DNA of 64,000 bases from Thermomucor indicae-seudaticae (GCA_000787465.1 JSYX01000033.1:1-64000), one strand, 5' to 3'; counted from the first letter of the stretch, positions 45,923 through 63,303 are shown. Numbers and translations: made by a program. Notes: generated by a model not told the origin, from the sequence alone.

Positions 45923-47044
45923 ATGCCGATCCACAAGTTCTTCAAGACCAAACGAAAGCTTAAGAACGATTCAACAGCAGGAGCGAATCATCCAGATAAT
46001 TCAGGCATCCTTTCCAAACCATTCCCACCACTTGCGTCACGAGCAAAATCACCATCCGATCTACTGGACATGGTTGGCTATCCGCGCCTTTATAACGTCT
46101 CGAGTCCGAACCTAGCTCAGCAGCAAGAGGAAGAAAACACCAAGCGACCACCGGTGGGTCCAAGACGTGTGTCATTTCATGCTTCACCTCCTCCGCCCCC
46201 TCCACCTTTACTCATGCCAAAGCCAAAGATGGCCGTGCCACCTACTCGTCGTATGCTGCTGCGGTCTGGCTGGGCCGATAAGACATTAGTGGAAGGAGAA
46301 GAAGATCCTCCAAAGACACCAAAACTTCGTGATGCACCTTCTGAACTCGAAGCTTTGCACCAACAGTTGCTTATGTATCAGGAAGAACAGCAAGCATGGG
46401 CCAAAAGAGACGACGAACATCGTAAACGAGAAGAATGGATGCGCAAGAAACTAGAAGAAACGCAAGCGCAACTAAAGCAATTACGCCAATATCAACAGTG
46501 GCATTCCGAGGTTTACTTCTCCGGCAATGACGACGACGAGGCCTATTGCGACCAAGATGATAACGACGACGGCGAAAAAGCGTGCTGTGATGAAGCCGGT
46601 GACGACAACGTCTATAAACAGAAAAGCTACCGCTACTCGTATTATTGCCCACGGCCATGCCGCTACAGTCATCATCACTATCTGCCACATAGACGCAGAA
46701 GCTATGAGGAAGAAGAGGTAGAGTCTTGGCACAGCGACCCTTCGGACGAGGAAGAAGCAGAAGATTATGAATGGCCAGTCTACCATCCTCGCGCTGTACC
46801 ATGGCGCTATGATCCAGCCATGGCTGCAGCAGCAATGATGTACTATCACCATAACTATCTGCGGCAAGCGGCCATGATCGCTCCGTCCATGCATCAACGT
46901 CGACGGCGGCGGACTTTATCCGATGCCAGCATGCGGTCGGCTCCCATGCAACGCCGTAGCAGTAGAGGTGGTCTAAGGCAACGCTCATTACCTCCCGAAG
47001 CCATGCTACATGGACCATCTTCCTCTTGGCTACCAACACGCTAA
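45923..47044 (+). CDS. Lineage-specific low-complexity protein
   Basis: Intronless frame, 373 residues, starting at MPIHKFFKTKRK. The order is a basic N-terminus, an eight-proline run (about 90-97), then a charged coiled coil (about 137-192: ELEALHQQLLMYQEEQQAW, EEWMRKKLEETQAQLKQLR), a strongly acidic Asp-rich stretch (about 200-225), a Tyr/His/Arg region, a second acidic Glu/Ser region and a basic Arg/Ser tail (QRRRRRTLSD, MQRRSSRGGLR) with possible PKA-type sites. No enzyme domain is present. It resembles scaffold or cytoskeleton-associated proteins, but this is only composition. The frame also runs open upstream to 45794, but those codons look like promoter or leader. The long antisense frame (46371-47039) mirrors its codon bias. 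Confidence 0.7.
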   Translation: MPIHKFFKTKRKLKNDSTAGANHPDNSGILSKPFPPLASRAKSPSDLLDMVGYPRLYNVSSPNLAQQQEEENTKRPPVGPRRVSFHASPPPPPPPLLMPKPKMAVPPTRRMLLRSGWADKTLVEGEEDPPKTPKLRDAPSELEALHQQLLMYQEEQQAWAKRDDEHRKREEWMRKKLEETQAQLKQLRQYQQWHSEVYFSGNDDDEAYCDQDDNDDGEKACCDEAGDDNVYKQKSYRYSYYCPRPCRYSHHHYLPHRRRSYEEEEVESWHSDPSDEEEAEDYEWPVYHPRAVPWRYDPAMAAAAMMYYHHNYLRQAAMIAPSMHQRRRRRTLSDASMRSAPMQRRSSRGGLRQRSLPPEAMLHGPSSSWLPTR

Positions 47045-49276
47045 CATATTTGCCTTTACCATTTTATCAATAGTGTCAGTCAAGTTTTTTGAGTATAAAC
47101 TGTAGATGGATCAAGTGATCTGTAACTGGATCACCAATGAGCTTTTTTGTGTCTGTACCATAGCTATATCTGTAATTGTCGTATTTCTTGAGAATAATTG
47201 AGAAACACATTAGATTTTGCGTTCGTAAGACTTTTTGGCCTGCTTAAAAGAACCATTTTATGTTGGCGGTTCAATTTGGCCGTTGGCAACTTCAAGGACA
47301 ATGTGAAACTATGGTAGGGCACCACTCACACAATTTTGAATGTATCTTCCACTTGTCAGCTCTCTAAGCTTATGCTCATAGTGCCAAACGACCAAAAAGC
47401 AAGTACTGTATATGAGTGAAAAAGCTAGCCACGGCACTTTATTTTATTTGAATTGGAATGTCTTGGCATCACTACCGTTGCACAGGGGCCTCCAAGCATT
47501 TGTCGAGACAAACTAGAATCGTCATGCTTGCTGCGTTTGGCATCAGTGATATATCTTGGACACGCCACACAATCCTCATGCAAGCACCAGCCCTGGAGGA
47601 CTTCCTTCCCGGACGGATCTATCCTGCTAGTTATTTTCAGATAGCTTGGTCCTTTTGGGATCTTACCTGGCCCAATAGCCTTCGTAATCTGGCTCAGTGT
47701 CCTTCGGGAGTCATGCCAAAAAGAGTCTCGAATTATTTAAGACCTTGGTAGGTTGTCTGCACCAGAACATTTCTCGCCATCAGTTACCATGGATCGAACA
47801 GGTCAAAGCAGCCCTGATCCTCAGCAAGAAGCATGTCAGGCCTACCATGTTTATGAAGATACTGTTTGCAGAAACAAATAGAAAAAGCACTTACTAACAT
47901 GCACTTATCCCAGTTTCAATTTTTCTGATGCATTCGCTGTTGTTGAGACACGAAAAACTTTCGACAGCTCTAAGCCTTTTCTCTGTCAATATCTTCGAAA
48001 CATTGACGTCGTATTCATCCCGCTACAAGCTCCTTTGCTTCATCATGGTCATGGCAAAAGCGCCTCATACCCATATCGCAATTTCTGCATTGCAGACCGA
48101 CAAAAACGCGTCTCCTGAGTTCTCCTCGCCCCGGAGGGCGACCTTGTTGCGAGGCATGGCAATGCATTCCCGTGGACATCTACCACGTGCGATATGCTCT
48201 ATAGAAAATGGACGTATCGTGCTGGGTCCATATCATCCAGACCATCGGCAGACACGATCAGGCACCACGCCCTCAGGTGTTTGACTTTGATGACATGGGC
48301 CTCGTATTTTCGGAGGAGGTTATGTATACTTTTGCGAGATGAACCCGTCGTTCAGATCAATGGTGTTTACGGCTGGTCGATTCGCCAATGCCGCGAACCT
48401 ACGATCGTGTTGTGCCATGCGTAAACTACTTTCACGAAACCTTGCTACGCCCAAACGACGTTCGTCTCGCAGTCTGCAGAATGACTGCGCTGTGGTTCTT
48501 TGGAGCCTGCCGTTTCCATTTCACGTCTACTTCCGCTGTCCCACGCTGCAACATGGCATTACATCAGGGAAGCACCAAACACTCCCCTTGCTAATCTATT
48601 AGATTTCGCGGCTCATCAGGAAAAGAGGTGGTCTGTACAGAGTATAGTCACGCAGCGCTAAGCAAATTGGTACTAATAGGATCGTTTGTCCTTATTCTGC
48701 TTGCTGCTGCTGCTGCTGCCAAGGCCTAGCAGCTCAAGTTTCCGCGGTGCTGTCTGAGGTACCTTATCTCTTCCACAACGGTTCCTTCAAAACGAAGTGT
48801 TCGATCATCGGAATTCGAACTTTGTATGCTTCTCAAAGCATAATTCCGAAACATCCCACAGTAAAATGGATGCGCTTTCCTTGTTACTGCCAGTGGTTCA
48901 GAAACTGCAGAAATGTCGTCGTACCTGCGGAGATCGCCGTTGGCTTTAATCCATAAAAGGAAATGGTTCCTCGTCATATCGGCGTATCTGAGCTGACCAA
49001 CAGCATCCACCGGCTCTGGAGCGAGTACTATACAAGATGGGGATAAGCAAGCACCAACTCCAGCAGTAACTGACAACTTAGTTCAAGAGGTCCCGACATA
49101 CGCTTATTGACATAGAGAGCAATAACGGGCAAGCATCAATTCTCCTACTCCTCAGTTTCGGCTGAGGGGATCCGATGGTCAGTGAACGATGTCGAGAACT
49201 CCGTCATCTTAATTTACACTTTTTTCACCCACCCCTTTCTTGCTCTCTTTCTTTCTTCTTCTCCTCCTCCTTAAAC
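47045..49276. other. Long intergenic region with possible decayed coding sequence
   Basis: 2.2 kb with no intact gene. Parts read as protein-like in changing frames (for example plus 48270-48345, then 48390-48600), which would fit an old, frameshifted gene or transposon, but I can name no family. A GCT run lies near 48702-48719. The last 150 nt before 49277 are CT-rich and should be the trehalase promoter. Confidence 0.35.
48702..48719. repeat. Short GCT microsatellite
   Basis: Six or so tandem GCT units in non-coding sequence. Confidence 0.6.
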
Positions 49277-51751
49277 ATGCAAATACACGCGTCAGATCAC
49301 GAAGTCGACGTTCATGCACCAGCTAGTACTTACTACACAAGTGGCAACAATGCTGGGCATAATATCAGCCGAATGAAAACGCTTACTGTAAGCTAGTCTT
49401 GAAATGTCGTTGACAGGAAGGAAGTCGGCTTGATAACCACATTTTCGAAATGATAGGGATGGCATTCCAATTCGAGAGAGGATTCAGCTGCTTATCGTCG
49501 AAGACGAGCATCGAACGGTAAGAAAAGGCCAGCAGAAAGCGAGTGTTTGGAAAAAACCCCGGTTGGCTGATTTTGGCTCTGCTTGTTATAGATGACAAAA
49601 GCAAGGCACAAAAGTTCTTGTTGGATGTACAAGAGACCAAGCGTATTTTGATAGCCCAAGAGGACACAGATGGGGACTTCCAGATCACAGTGAATGATCT
49701 TGGCCCAAAGACATTTTCCGTCGGAACAGCCGATTCAGGCGGCTACCGAACTATTGATATCCGCGGCACATACCAACTCTCGAACCTGCTTCAGGAACTC
49801 GCATTAGCCGAGGACTATGGCCGCAAACACATCGTGCTTGATGAAGCCCGCCTCAACGAGAACCCTGTGGACCGTTTATCTCGCATGATCCGAACCCACT
49901 TTTGGAATAGTCTAACTCGTCGTATCGATGCAGATAGCCTAGAGATGATCTGTGCGGACCCTAAGAACAGGTCAGGCGATCATAACCCGCGCATTTATGT
50001 CCCATTTGACGAAGACGAGGTCTACGACTATTACAAAAATTTAGCCGAGCAACGGCCACATTTGCATCTGCAAGTGGAGCGACTGCCCGAACGACTCACG
50101 CCCGAATACGTCAAAAGCATCAATGATAGGCCGGGTATACTTGCGCTGGCCATGACCAGGAACAGCAAAACACAGCAACTGGAAGGTGTTCCTTATGTTG
50201 TGCCAGGCGGTCGATTCAACGAAATGTACGGCTGGGATTCTTATTTCATTGCGCTCGGTCTCCTGATAGACGGCCTTGTGGATCTTGCCAAAGCCATGGT
50301 GGATAACTTTTGCTACCAGATACGCCACTATGGCAAAATCCTGAACGCCAACCGGTCCTACTACCTCTCTCGCTCACAGCCCCCGTTCCTAACGGATATG
50401 GCTCTGCGCGTCTATGAAAAGCTTTCCGAAACCGACGCTGAGGCTAACAAGGCCTGGCTGCGGGGTGTTCTTCAGGCAGCAATTCAGGAGTACCACACCG
50501 TCTGGGTCACAGAGCCTCGACTGGACCCGAAAACCGGGTTATCTCGTTTCCGTCCCGAAGGCCTGGGTATCCCGCCCGAGACCGAAGCGTCCCACTTTGA
50601 CCATGTTATTCTACCTTACGCCGAACGTGCACACTTGTCCATCGAAGAATACATGCGGCAATACAATGACGGCACCATCCGCGAGCCAGAGCTTGATGAA
50701 TACTTCTTGCATGATCGGGCCGTTCGCGAGTCCGGTCACGATACCACCTACCGCTTCGAAAAGCGCTGTGCAAATCTTGCGACGATTGATCTTAACGCGC
50801 TGTTGTACAAGTACGAAACTGACTTGGCAGATGCTATTCGGGATGTGTTTGGAGATGATTTTGTGGATAGTAATGGCGTACGGCAGACGGCAGACGAATG
50901 GTCGCAGCGGGCGAAACAGCGCCGTGAACGTATCGACAAGTATCTCTGGAACGAAGAGAAGTGCCTCTACTTCGACTATGACACAGTGTTAGAAGAGCAG
51001 AGTACATACGAGTCCGTCACAGCATTTTGGGCCATGTGGGCCAAGTGCGCAAGCATGGAGCAAGCGGAAAAGATGACCAAGCATTCATTGCAAAAGTTTG
51101 AGGAACTAGGAGGCCTTGTATCCGGTACTGAAGAATCGCGTGGCGTCATTTCACTCGATCGACCCAATCGTCAGTGGGATTTCCCCTTTGGATGGGCGCC
51201 ACATCAGATCATGGCCTGGAAAGGGTTTGAAAACTATAACATGCCCGACATCGCCCGTCGCCTTGCTTATCGATGGCTTTATACGTAAGTTTGACAAGCA
51301 GGAAAAATGTGTCCAGAGTTTTCCTTTCTAAGTCCATTATTTATTATTTAGCATTACCAAATCGTTTGTCGACTTCAATGGCGTTGTGCCCGAGAAGTAC
51401 GACGTAGTCAGTCTTACACACAAGGTCCAAGTCGAATACGGAAACGTTGGTGTCGACTTTAAATATGTTACCAGAGAAGGATTCGGTTGGATGAATGCCT
51501 CCTATCAAATCGGACTTACTCTCCTCAACACACAAATGCGACGCGCATTGGGCACTTGCACGGACCCAGATACTTTCTTTGCCAAAGCGCTCGAGCGACA
51601 AAACATGCTCAACGAAACACAAATGCGCCGCCGCAAATCCTCTGTGGCCGCTGCAAAAGCCATTACTCAAAACGGTCTCATTACGGCTGCCATCACCCAC
51701 ATCGACGCTACCACCACCACGGGCATTTATCGCAACAAGACTTCATCATGA
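49277..51751 (+). CDS. NTH1: Neutral trehalase
   Basis: Cytosolic GH37 enzyme that splits trehalose into two glucose. Four exons (49277-49387, 49457-49517, 49592-51284, 51352-51751) give 754 residues, like yeast Nth1 (751). Exon 2 brings in RRRRASN, a strong PKA phosphorylation site, upstream of the EF-hand-like calcium loop [12 protein letters not shown]. This pairing is the known regulatory module of fungal neutral trehalase (PKA plus 14-3-3 plus Ca2+). Catalytic-domain signatures are [15 protein letters not shown] and [12 protein letters not shown]; the C-terminus has the EKYDV and GEGFGW-like [10 protein letters not shown] block. There is no signal peptide, so it is not the acid enzyme. 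It is convergent with SMG6, with 87 nt between the coding ends. Confidence 0.95.
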
Positions 51752-51838
51752 AAACATATCCCAGACCCCGACTACAACATTATCACCATCGCGCCATCTA
51801 TATCTTGCTCTTTCAATTGTAATAAAGTTCTCGTCTCT

Positions 51839-54800
51839 TTACTTTCTCGGGGTCAACTGCATCACAGCCGATACAGACATGACTTCAATATCTCTAGCCC
51901 GTGCCTTGACGCTCAGATTACGGTCACCCGTGATCAAGCACACGCGCGCATGTTGAGCATGTTCGTCACGCTCAGGCTGCTGTGCCCACCACAAGCATGC
52001 CGAAAGCACGAGATCATCCAGATTTTTGTCCGTCTTGCCAAAAATGAACTGTTCTGATCGTATAGAGATATCGTGCATAAAATTGTTGTGTGATGTCTGG
52101 ATACGAATCGAGTTGTTGCGCTGTTGTTTCGTCGCCAGCTTTTCTTCAATGAAGCGCAATGCTTCTCCAGCAATGCCGCCCAATGGAGGCGCGTTTCCCT
52201 TCAAACCATCAAGTTCCGTTACCACTGTTTTAGAGTATTTTTAATATACAGGGACATAATTTTCTCGAAAAAGGTAAGTTGACTTACCAACTAGTGGTAT
52301 TACAATCGGCCATTTATCTCCGTTAATTAAGCGTTTAACGTGGTCAAAATGTCCAATAAAGCAGTTGGTGTCAAGTACAAGCGTTGTCTGACCCGGAATC
52401 ACTCTTTCTCGCAATCGACACAACCGCATTTCGCGCTCTTTGGGTCTACCGGGAACGCGCCGATAACCCAACTGATTCTCTTCGTTCGTATTAACAAGCA
52501 ATGCATGTAACTGTTCCCGTCGTTTCTTGAGCTGTGTCAGCACATCATCGTCTTCATCCTCGTCTACAGAATCGTTCTCGTTTGCAAAGAGTACAGCATC
52601 ATCCATAGCTTGCAGCGTCGGCGCTAGCTGATCCTCTGCAGGCATGACACATTCCTCGTCTTCAGGATTTGCAGGTACAACCTCATCCATACTGTTGTCT
52701 GTAGGAGCAGTGGACACAGACTCGGAACTTAATTGCTCGCTAAAGGTCTCGTGGAAGGTAAACGCCTCCATAACTGGATCGTAATATATTACGTAGTCCA
52801 TTTGCTACGGGTCATATACCTTAGGCACCGTAGGATATTCAAAAAAATATCTCCGTTCTTACCTTAGCCAAGGTGAATCCATAGTCCAGTATTTTGATTT
52901 TGCGTTTCAAAACCAGTGACTCTGGAGTTAAGTCATCATGCCGACTGTCTTTAGCAGAATCAAACTGTGCACCAGTGTTCGGCAATTTGCCCGTTATATC
53001 GTCTATCCAACCCAGGCCACGCAAGTACATTTCTTCTGGTAAAGCTGGTCTTGTACCGAGTACTTTCATTACCGATCTGACAAACATGGCCTCCGCAGGC
53101 CCTTGTGTTGTACTCTTGGAAATCTCTCCATTGGTGTCACCGACATCAATGTCGTCGTCGAGCAAGTGTCTGTTTATCAAATCATATTTGACTTCTTCCG
53201 GTAACGATCCGAGAAGCTTGTTAAGAAAGTCAACCAGTAAGGACCAAAAGGCAGGTGCGACTTTAAATGATATCTCCTTTTGCCCATTGGCTTCTGCAGT
53301 GATACTACCAATAAGGGCTTCCCATAAACTGCTTCGATAGCCATGATCATCCAAATCGATGGCTCCCTCCACCGGTCGCAAGCATATGCAGCTGACTACC
53401 ATCCACTGTAGCAGAATTTCTATGTAGATCATCCATGCGCTACAGTCGCCGTGTTCCTGTGCTTCCTTATGCTCTTCTCGTCCACTCGACTCCTTGTATT
53501 TGTCAATCTCGTATGCTGTTGCTTGTTGTTCAAACGCGAACTTCTGAATGTCATAAAGATTGACTGAGACGTCAGGAAGTTGCGGAAGACACGGTGCGCA
53601 GATAGAGACGTTCTCACGTTCAGCGTACAGACGGAAGAGCCTCATAGCGATCAGGCATGCCAAGTCGATACTGTAATCAAAAATTACACTCTCTTTGACC
53701 TCAGCTAACAATGATTCGTATGTGTCACCTTTAGTAGTACGACTGTTGGTTTTCTGGTCAACATTGTTTTCGTCTGCAGCGTTTGGAACGTTTGGTCCAT
53801 TGGCCGATAATGATTGCTGGGCGAAAAGTCGCTTGTTGTTAAGCGAGAATAACTTGGATACCTTGGAAGATGAATAGTCGTAGCTATAAAGCGCTGACAA
53901 GCACAAGATGATCGCTTCAAGCCAAAACATTTCCTTGCCGGATAGTGTTCGTTCGCAATTGCCACTATGATCTTCCGTGAAACGGTCGTCACCAAGACTC
54001 TCTTCTTTTGCGGCCCCTGGAAACAACCTATCAAATAGGCGACGCTTCACTTCTGCAAACTGGTCTAAGCCAATTTTGGTAAACAACATTCCATGCAGTC
54101 GTATAAACAGTGCTGCAACTGCGTCCTCTTTCCTAACTGAGAACTGTCAAACGCACTATTAATGCGCTCGTGTATATATAGTTTCCGGGGTTTAGCACAT
54201 ACCTCATCGTCCTTTTGCTTGAGCTTATGCTTCTTCTTTCGCTGCTGCCGCAGTCTTTCGAGATACTTGACAACCCACCGACGGTTACTCTCAAATAACA
54301 CAACCATCCCTTCGCGGGCGTTCAAAAATCCATTTCGACGAACCATAAGGCTTCTAGTACTGAAATAGAGCTTATGCAAGTCGAATAGAACGTTGCATGG
54401 TTGAATCGAAGTGGAACTGTTGATTACAAGTGACAGATGGAAGTAAAGCTTCCCTGTAGCTGGCATAAGCCAAATCGCAAGAGCGTACCACGTCCATGCT
54501 GTCTTTAATGCTTGCTGCTGATCGCAAGTCGATCCTGGGTTGACAGCATATGTCAACCGATAACGAGCAATGTCACCCCTATACGGGATACACCTGTACC
54601 ATTTGAAGCGTTTTGTTCGGCGCCACTCTTGGAGATATTGTTTCATGGATAGATCGAACGAGGCGTCATCTCCATCAAATTCAGCCTTGTCCAATTCACG
54701 CAGCGCCAAAGCGAATCGCCGGTAAAAGTCGTCTGCTCTGTCCAAAAATTCTCCAAACAATGTTCGAAGCATACCAAGTTCTTCTGCTTTAGTAACATGT

Positions 54801-55873
54801 TGATCCGCTTCACCAGCGATATCCCCGTGGTACGCTTCCGACATTTTGGTCATTGTCATACCATTTTCTGTTATAACAGGGACTTCGTCATCGCTGGCAT
54901 CTTCGCCCTCAGTTTCTCCTTCGTCATTCTCCTCCTCCTCCGTTTCGTCAACCACATCTGTACGGACTTTCAAGGCATTGCGGAACTGGTCCACCACGGA
55001 GTATATAGCGCGCTTCCAACATAAACTCTCCAGACTCTTCTTCTCTGAGAACGCATAATCGAAACAGATGACTTCCATATACTTGTCAGCAAGTGAGATA
55101 TGCAAGTCAATTTTGTCCCGCCACAACTTGCTAGCAAGTTCCAAGTCAACCGCAGTCAATCCTCGAGGTTTCTCGTCAAATTCAATGTCCCTGTCAGAAC
55201 CAGAAGACGAACGCAAGTAGCGCGGTTGTTCTTGAGCAGCGGTAGGGTCTTCAAAGAACGCAAGCTCGCTCGCTTTGGAATTAAGAGCAGCAATACGCTT
55301 TTCAATTGCTTGAATATCGGCCAATAACTGGCGAAGTTTCTTTTTATGCTGATCCTTTACATCCGGCTTCCCTTTCGACGACGGTTTGCCATCTTGAGGC
55401 TTTTCTCGAGGTACTGTTGACACGTTTTTTGCTCGCCTGTCGCTGGGACTTTGAACAACTGGTACTGACGTGTTTGAGGAAGCACGTTTATTGGTACTGG
55501 ACTTGCGATCGTCATCTGCACTCCATAAACGGCCTGTCGCTGGACCCCTCGGGGCATACATCATATCTCCGTCGTCGTCGATGCGGTCAGCAGCCTTCCG
55601 TAGGTCCGAGGAATTCCTCCGTAACAACGCTTTTTCCTGATACTGTGCCAGATACGACCGTTGACCACTCATCTGGCTAGCCGTATTTCTTTCTGCCTCA
55701 TTGACTTTATTAAATGCGATAGGATTATCGGAAAAAGGATCAAATAGTTGTCGTCTACGTCCGGACGGCTCATATCCAACGCTTGAACTGCCGAGACGAC
55801 CATCGTTCCGGTCGTAATCTCTGTCTTTCTGCGGTCTGTTGCGATTGGCCTTCCTGGAAGAACGCCGGCTCAT
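51839..55873 (-). CDS. SMG6: SMG6/EST1-like nonsense-mediated decay endonuclease
   Basis: Four exons (54203-55873, 52863-54143, 52288-52804, 51839-52224) give 1284 residues. A disordered Arg/Ser-rich N-terminus is followed by an EST1/14-3-3-like TPR region (from about 260: LWRDKIDLHISLADKYMEVI, then PGSTCDQQQALKTAW, YFHLSLVINSSTSIQPCNVLFDLHKLYFS) and a C-terminal PIN nuclease. The PIN acidic residues are all visible: LVLDTNCFIGH, VVTELDGLK, LDDLVLSACL and LITGDRNLS. That predicts an active endonuclease, which in animals cuts mRNA near premature stops; the same family includes telomerase-associated EST1. Acidic/Ser-rich sequence separates TPR and PIN. Budding yeast lacks the active PIN form. 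Confidence 0.92.
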
Positions 55874-56346
55874 TAAGGTTTCCCGAGGTGAGTTTCTTGG
55901 ATCGAGATAATTAAGAAGGTTGTGAATTTAAGACCGAGAGAAAAGCTGTTCGGTACTTTTCCAAATGCAGTACGCTTGAGATGTCTTGAGCAAATGTTAA
56001 ATATATAATAACAATAAACCGTTTGTCTTTGACTGAATTCTTGATAACGTCAGCTTGGCAAAGAGTTCAGGCTGCTGCTGCACAACTTGACTCATTAGTC
56101 GAGGACAGGATGAAGATCAAGAAGGAATGCGTTCTTTTCAAAAAACGGAATCGAAAAATGAGCCGAGAAGAGAAATAGGATATTTCCGATAACAAACGTA
56201 ATCCCTTCAAAAGATGGCTCGGAAAGAATGATGTCAATGTAAAGGAGTAAAAGTTCGGAACGCTGGTCTTGTTGCAAAAAAATTGATCTGTCTGAAACAA
56301 ATTTCCGTTCTGTGATCAAATTGCCCGTCCAACCAATCATGTTTCC
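55874..56346. other. SMG6 upstream region
   Basis: 473 nt between the SMG6 start and the tubulin cofactor D stop, both on minus. AT-rich, with no gene or clear TATA box. It should contain the SMG6 promoter. Confidence 0.35.
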
Positions 56347-61127
<4,781 letters not shown>

Positions 61128-61138
<11 letters not shown>

Positions 61139-61549
61139 GATGACAAGTACCGGAAAGGGAAGACGGAAACTTCGGCTTTTCCAGAAATTGAGAACCAGCT
61201 ACGTCGTGAACTCTTTGCTGGCAAACTTGGGTGATATTGAATCGCATCCATTGTTCGAGCTCGCGAGGACAGGTTTGTGCTATGCTACTAACTCAACGGG
61301 ACACACCGGCGAAACGTTGTAGACAGTCAAGGGCATAACTAATACCGTCATAAGTACTACTACATGCAATAATGAGTGTGTTGCATACATAGAGCGGACG
61401 TGTAGCTTTTGGCGATTGTGCGCAGAAGTCTTTGTGAGGATAGCTATGCATTCGTTGTCTTTCAGGTCATGAATGCCTAAATAATCCATTGCCATCATGG
61501 CATCTGAACAAATCCCTTCAAGGCGGAGCGTCGCCGTCGAAGTTTCCAT
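61128..61549 (-). CDS. Tentative small gene overlapping the cofactor D start
   Basis: An ATG at 61549 opens a protein-like frame (METSTATLRLEG, CSDAMMAMDYLGIHDLKDNE). With a 50-nt intron (61339-61388) and a 45-nt intron (61260-61304) it continues as IYALDCLQRFAG and LEQWMRFNITQVCQQRVHDV and stops at 61128, about 108 residues, overlapping the TBCD start codon by 11 nt. Without splicing the first frame stops at 61280 (89 residues). The second intron is shorter than any other in the window, so the structure is uncertain. No family is recognised. Gene, leader of cofactor D or chance are all possible. Confidence 0.3.
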
Positions 61550-61775
61550 TACAAAAAGCAGATCAAACTGTGATCTTGCAATAGATACTGGCGGGAGCCC
61601 AATATAGTTCCACGCAGTCTAATATCACTTTTACGGCGTATTCATTAACTTTTACGATTATTAATATGATGATACTACTAGTATACGTTGTCTTTTGTTA
61701 CAATAAATATGTTTTCTCTTGAATGTTTGCAGATAAAGAAAAGGGTACAGCTTCCCTTCAAGAGGATGTGCGCCA

Positions 61776-63015
61776 CTAGCTGGTCCAAATCTTTATGAAA
61801 GCATTAGGTCATCTTGATGATAAGGAACAATGGCAAATAGACTTACCTTCAGGGACTGATCCCAACTGCCTGTGCAAAGAGCCATGCCGTCGCTTGATAC
61901 GCCCAAGCAAGATACGCGATTCTCATGCGCTGCCAGGACGCCAACTCGTTCTCCACGAAGGGTATCCCAGGCATGGCTGTTATAATCGTCATAGCCTCCA
62001 AAAAGAAGACGGCCGGAGACGGAGAAAGCCACCGAGGTGATGCCAGAATAAATCTGTTCGTGCGTATAGATACCGAGTTGCCGGTCGCAGCGGAGATCAA
62101 ATAAGCGACAACTTGCGTCGTCCGATCCCGTGCCAATGGCTTGGCCATTCGGAAAGAACTGGACTGTGTTGATGTCCGATTCATGACCTGTGAAAGACTG
62201 AACGCATTTGCCTGTTCGAATGTCCCAGACTTTGGCGGTCGTGTCGCAAGCACCTGAACAGAATACATTCGGATTCGGGGACACAGAGACGCTGAGAAGA
62301 CAACAAGATAGGGAAAATCAGCTATCGCCCGCGCATTCACCGGCATTTCTTATCCTTTTACCTCATCACGTCCCCTGTATGATCTGTAAATTCCAAGATT
62401 GTCTGGCTTGTGTCGAGATCCCAAAGCAAACATGTTGTGTCGCCACTGGAAGTCAGGATTCGTTCATCGTTGATGAAGCGGCAGCAGCTCAAGTAACCCT
62501 GATGAGCGACAAGTTCCCGTGCAGGCCGTAAAGGGGTCTCGCTTCGTCGCAGGCAATAAATAGTACAGACGTTGTCAAGACCGCCAGAAGCGACAAGATC
62601 GCCGGAAGGCGCATACGCACATGTCATAACCCAAGACGAACGCAAAGGTATGGCATGCAGCTTGTTAGCGCTGTAGGCATCCCATACAAGGAGTTTGCCG
62701 TCTTGCGACGCTGATACCAAATGCCGCGCGTCGGCGGCCCAGTGCATGGCGTAAACCTTGGCTAAATGACCTCTCAGGTTGCGCCGCACTTTCATATTCA
62801 ACCGGGGTACAACTTCAACCTGCTCTGCCTGCTGTCGAACTTGTCGACAATGTGATGGTTAACTCGATCTTCATTCACTGTATACAGTCCGTCTGTGACC
62901 TACGTGTGGTGTCAACTAAAGACGCCTTCTTCTGTCTTATTCTTTCCTTAAGAACTTCCGCGTCTCGTTTGGCAGCTGCGGTTCGCTGCGCCAGGTCTTC
63001 CTCAATGCTTGCCAT
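61776..63015 (-). CDS. GPB1: Heterotrimeric G-protein beta subunit
   Basis: Seven-bladed WD40 propeller that binds a G-gamma and couples to G-alpha in pheromone, nutrient or cAMP signalling. Four exons (62904-63015, 62362-62839, 61847-62291, 61776-61790) give 349 residues. The N-terminal coiled coil for G-gamma ([23 protein letters not shown]) precedes the blades; [51 protein letters not shown] and [10 protein letters not shown] are near-invariant G-beta segments. The last exon is only 15 nt (IWTS plus stop) and is needed to complete blade seven; read-through of its 56-nt intron gives a false tail. It is close to animal G-beta, as expected outside the budding yeasts. Confidence 0.95.
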
Positions 63016-63303
63016 AACTGCTAAATTAGTATGTGAGTAAAGTAAATTCGAAAAGAGAAACAAAGTAATGGCCGAGGTTAGAGGTTTACAAACGATCCGG
63101 ATCGACCTCCACATCTTACATGGGTAAAGCAGTAGAGGGAACACAGCACGTATCATATCGTCGTAGCAATAATCCCTCACACGCGACATACACCGATGAC
63201 AAGGGATCATGTCAACCATCGACCATCCTATACGCTCTATTTCAGATATTCACCCCAACGGGAAGGACGGGAAGAATCGTCATCTCCGCTAAAGAAAACT
63301 ATA
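63016..63303. other. G-beta upstream region
   Basis: 288 nt between the G-beta start and the transposon end; it should hold the G-beta promoter. No motif identified. Confidence 0.35.

Noticed and set aside
46371..47039. Long antisense frame opposite the low-complexity gene
   Set aside because: It mirrors codon bias of the plus-strand gene, starts from no good context and has no motif.
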